14,979 nucleotides of DNA from JBGOTP01 sp041476545 (GTDB taxonomy: Bacteria > Acidobacteriota > Vicinamibacteria > Vicinamibacterales > CAVVIG01). The first letter of the stretch is position 1; each line of letters starts with the position of its first letter. This document shows, piece after piece, positions 13,014 through 14,979 of the stretch. The DNA is taken from positions 1 to 14,979 of the forward strand of contig JBGOTP010000088.1 of NCBI GenBank assembly GCA_041476545.1, read 5' to 3'. A program made the translations under genes and the position numbers. The notes under the pieces are model-generated. The model worked only from the letters and a program-made list of their open reading frames with translations, did no database searches and was not told the origin of the DNA.

Positions 13014-13069
13014 TTGGGTATAGTAGCAACCGGTTTCGGGCGCTCTTGCACGGATTCCACCAGCTCTGC
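13014..13069. promoter_or_regulatory. Divergent intergenic region with a symmetric -10-like element
   Basis: This 56-bp spacer separates the divergent phospholipase-like and YdjM-like genes, so at least one promoter is expected here. At 13019-13025 the plus strand reads TATAGTA, giving TATAGT on the plus strand and TACTAT on the minus strand, both resembling a sigma-70 -10 box at one site. For the plus gene this would leave a leader of roughly 40 nt. For the minus gene it lies only a few bases before the ATG and would give a nearly leaderless mRNA. No convincing -35 box is visible on either strand. Confidence 0.3.
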
Positions 13070-14233
13070 ATGGATAACGTCACACATACGCTCTTCGCGC
13101 TGACGCTGGCGCGCACACCGCTCAGCCGCGGCGTGCGTGGTGCCACGGCCGCCCTCGTGCTCGCGTCGAGCGCGCCGGACGTCGACGCCGTTGCCACCGT
13201 GGGCGACGTCGCCAAGTATCTGCAGTGGCATCGCGGGCCGACTCATGGTCTGTTCGGCATCGTCGGCCTTGGACTGTTGACCGCCACGATCGTCTGGGCG
13301 GTCCTGCGCGCACGGGGGCCGGATGCCCGCGGGCGCGAACCCTCATTCGCCAGGCTGGCGGGCATCTCCGTCCTCGGTTCGTTCTTCCACGTGCTGATGG
13401 ACCTGCCCACGTCCTACGGGACGCGCATCCTCAGTCCACTCGATTGGCACTGGTTCGCCATGGACTGGATGCCCATCGTGGACCTGTATCTCATCGTGGC
13501 CCTGGCCGCCGGCCTGTACTTCGGTGGCCGCTCGGATGCCGCGCGACGCTGGAACGTCGCCATCGTCCTGCTGCTGATGGTGGCCAATTATGGAGTCCGC
13601 GCGGTCGCGCACGACCGGGCGATCGCACTGGCGCCGCGTCTGTTCGGACCGACGCTGCCGGAACGGTGCGAAGGTGCGGCGATTCAGGGCGCCATCCTCG
13701 AGCATTGGCCGCCCGAGACCGCGCCGACGCCGCCGCCGCCGGGCCAGGTCCGGTGCCTTGTGACGATCGCCGCGATCCCCACGTTCCTGTCGCCGTTCGA
13801 GTGGCGTGTCATCGCGCAGACATCGAACGGGTACGATCTCCAGGACGTCGACGTTCTCGCTCCGCGTCTGCGGGCACCGGCTCGCGAGCCGGAAGTGTTG
13901 TGGCGCCTGGCCTCTCACTACCCCAGCCAATGGACGCCGGCGGTACTGGCTGCGGCGGCCACGCACGGCGGCCAGGTGTTCCTCGGCTTCTCGCGGTTCC
14001 CCGCCGCACGGTCGTTCGGCCCTGACGCCACATCATTCGGCGATCGTCGGGGCCCCGTGACGGCACAACTGACGGATGTGAGGTTCTTCATCGACGTCCC
14101 GCACCAATTTCGTTTCATCGCGGGCCGCGAGCGCGGGACACCACCCTACGGGCCGCCAGCGCCCAGCGTGTTCACGGTGACCGTCCAGTTCGATCCGGCG
14201 GGCCGGATTGTCGACGAGCATGTGGGACCGTAG
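13070..14233 (+). CDS. YdjM-type membrane-bound metal-dependent hydrolase
   Basis: The frame is open further upstream, but the family N-terminus MDNVTHTLFALTLAR fixes the start at the ATG at 13070 (387 residues). The PF04307-like half (about 1-190) shows the conserved polar residues among membrane segments: His6, SSAPDVDA (Asp37, Asp39), HRGPTHG (His54, His59), FFHVLMDLPTSYGTR (His107, Asp111) and LDWHWFAMDWMPIVDLYL (125-142). Hydrophobic segments are seen at about 60-80, 97-110, 137-151 and 163-175. Residues from about 190 to 387 form a soluble region with no family I recognise. The substrate of the family is unknown; E. coli YdjM is an SOS-regulated inner-membrane protein. No strong ribosome-binding site precedes the ATG. 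The gene is followed 42 nt later by gatC. Confidence 0.88.
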   Translation: MDNVTHTLFALTLARTPLSRGVRGATAALVLASSAPDVDAVATVGDVAKYLQWHRGPTHGLFGIVGLGLLTATIVWAVLRARGPDARGREPSFARLAGISVLGSFFHVLMDLPTSYGTRILSPLDWHWFAMDWMPIVDLYLIVALAAGLYFGGRSDAARRWNVAIVLLLMVANYGVRAVAHDRAIALAPRLFGPTLPERCEGAAIQGAILEHWPPETAPTPPPPGQVRCLVTIAAIPTFLSPFEWRVIAQTSNGYDLQDVDVLAPRLRAPAREPEVLWRLASHYPSQWTPAVLAAAATHGGQVFLGFSRFPAARSFGPDATSFGDRRGPVTAQLTDVRFFIDVPHQFRFIAGRERGTPPYGPPAPSVFTVTVQFDPAGRIVDEHVGP

Positions 14234-14244
14234 GGCGACAGACC

Positions 14245-14253
14245 TGCTAAAGT
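14245..14253 (+). promoter_or_regulatory. Possible extended -10 promoter element before gatC
   Basis: The 42-nt spacer before gatC contains TGCTAAAGT, an extended -10 (TGn) followed by a TAAAGT hexamer at 14248-14253. A start about 7 nt later would give a leader of roughly 15 nt. No matching -35 box is visible at the right distance, and read-through from the upstream gene is also possible. Confidence 0.22.
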
Positions 14254-14275
14254 GAGAACTCAATAGTCCTTCGTC

Positions 14276-14575
14276 ATGCCCGCGCGATTCACTCAACCGG
14301 ACGTCGAAGCCATCGCCGCGCTCGCGCAGCTCGAGCTGAACGAGTCGGAGCGGGATCACTTTGCCCGTCAGTTGGGCGACATCCTCGACTACGTCAGGCA
14401 GGTTCAGCAAATCGACACGACCGGCGTGCCGCCGACCGCCAGCGTCGCATTGCAGCACGAGGCCGAGCGCGCCGACGAGGTCGCGCCATCCCTCGATCGG
14501 CGCGAGGCGCTCGCCAACGCGCCTGATGCCTCAATCGAGGCCGGCCTGTTCAGGGTGCCACGGGTCATCGGATGA
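14276..14575 (+). CDS. gatC: Asp-tRNA(Asn)/Glu-tRNA(Gln) amidotransferase subunit GatC
   Basis: GatC is the small, mainly helical subunit that wraps between GatA and GatB in the amidotransferase that converts mischarged Glu-tRNA(Gln) or Asp-tRNA(Asn). The 99-residue length and layout are typical: a VEAIAALAQLELNESERDHF helix with the LxxLELxExE pattern at about 10-29, LGDILDYVRQVQQIDTTGVPPT (33-54), and the C-terminal LANAPDASIEAGLFRVPRVIG, where the usual family pattern is NAP-x(6-8)-F-VP-V. The start ATG at 14276 fits the family N-terminus. No clear Shine-Dalgarno is seen. Its stop and the gatA start share ATGA, so the subunits are translationally coupled. Confidence 0.96.
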   Translation: MPARFTQPDVEAIAALAQLELNESERDHFARQLGDILDYVRQVQQIDTTGVPPTASVALQHEAERADEVAPSLDRREALANAPDASIEAGLFRVPRVIG

Positions 14576-14979
14576 ACCATCCGGCCACCATGCGCGACGT
14601 GCGCGATGCGGTCCGTCGCGGCGATCGCTCGGCGACCGACGTCTGTCAGGAGGCGCTCGGGCGAATCGAGCGCCACGACAAATCCCTGGGTGCGTTCATT
14701 ACGGTGGCGGCAGACCGCGCCCTGGAACGGGCCCGGACGATCGACCAGGACCGCGCGCGCTGGGCGGACCGCCCGCTTACGGGTGTCCCCATCGCCGTGA
14801 AGGATAACGTGTGCACCCGCGGCATTCGGACGACGGCGGCGTCGAAGATCCTTGAATCGTTCGTGCCGCCGTACGATGCCACGGCCGTGGAACGGCTCGA
14901 GGCCGCCGGGGCCGTCATCGTGGGCAAGACCAACTGCGACGAGTTCGCCATGGGATCGTCCACGGAGAACTCGGCGTTC
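14572..14979 (+). CDS. gatA: Asp-tRNA(Asn)/Glu-tRNA(Gln) amidotransferase subunit GatA (3' part outside window)
   Basis: GatA is the amidase subunit that releases ammonia from glutamine for transamidation. Only the first 136 codons are in the window. They include LTGVPIAVKDNVCTRGIRTTA, with the catalytic-triad Lys77, followed by the conserved AAGAVIVGKTNCDEFAMGSSTENSAF block at the very edge. The two catalytic serines of the Ser-cisSer-Lys triad, in the GGSSGG region, would lie beyond 14979. The start ATG at 14572 overlaps the gatC stop by 4 nt. gatB is not visible and may follow. Confidence 0.97.
   Translation, partial: MNHPATMRDVRDAVRRGDRSATDVCQEALGRIERHDKSLGAFITVAADRALERARTIDQDRARWADRPLTGVPIAVKDNVCTRGIRTTAASKILESFVPPYDATAVERLEAAGAVIVGKTNCDEFAMGSSTENSAF

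Noticed and set aside
12896..13069. N-terminal extension of the YdjM-like frame to 12896
   Set aside because: It would run antisense through the start of the phospholipase-like gene; the family N-terminus MDNVTH begins at 13070.
13225..14025. 266-codon plus-strand frame overlapping the YdjM-like gene
   Set aside because: It is the +1 shadow of a gene whose own frame has the family motifs and membrane segments.

Overview
The window is a dense, high-G+C (roughly two thirds by eye) stretch of a Gram-negative chromosome with almost no intergenic space. Ten genes run on the minus strand, from about 13013 down to 255, most of them overlapping or abutting. Three genes run on the plus strand from 13070 to the right edge, and the tail of one more plus-strand gene lies at the left edge. 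LpxB and LpxD imply a lipid A outer membrane. The style (short-unit intergenic repeats built on CACGAAG, paired secreted M16 peptidases, very GC-rich code) resembles Acidobacteriota, perhaps the Vicinamibacteria. That assignment is inference; no rRNA or other taxonomic marker is present.

Layout in minus-strand reading order: secreted zinc-dependent phospholipase C/S1-P1-type protein (13013-12168); membrane protein resembling the mitochondrial K+/H+ exchange-related family (12157-11432); lpxD (11394-10333); predicted outer-membrane beta-barrel protein (10333-9521); active M16 zinc peptidase (9503-8139); M16 protein lacking the zinc motif, fused to a LolA-like domain through a collagen-like linker (8142-5773); lpxB (5776-4643); aconitase (4633-1904); a strong intergenic hairpin built of CACGAAG units (1813-1882); queG (1795-815); yqgE/algH family gene (821-255). 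The left edge carries a plus-strand C-terminal fragment that resembles an FmdB zinc-ribbon protein. It converges on yqgE across a spacer of short repeats.

The plus-strand group is a YdjM-type membrane-bound metal-dependent hydrolase (13070-14233), gatC (14276-14575) and the start of gatA (14572 to the edge). GatCA are subunits of the Asp-tRNA(Asn)/Glu-tRNA(Gln) amidotransferase; gatB is not in the window.

The most interesting block is lpxD - barrel - M16 - M16/LolA-like - lpxB, joined by 1-4 nt overlaps except for one 17-nt gap. It puts two lipid A enzymes in one apparent transcription unit with periplasmic proteases and an outer-membrane protein, instead of the common lpxD-fabZ-lpxA-lpxB order. 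The two M16 proteins are complementary. One has the HxxEH zinc site but has lost the Arg/Tyr pair of the C-terminal half; the other has the Arg/Tyr pair and no zinc site. They look like an obligate heterodimer. I see no CRISPR array, tRNA, rRNA, prophage or insertion sequence, and no clearly new multi-gene system beyond this envelope cluster.
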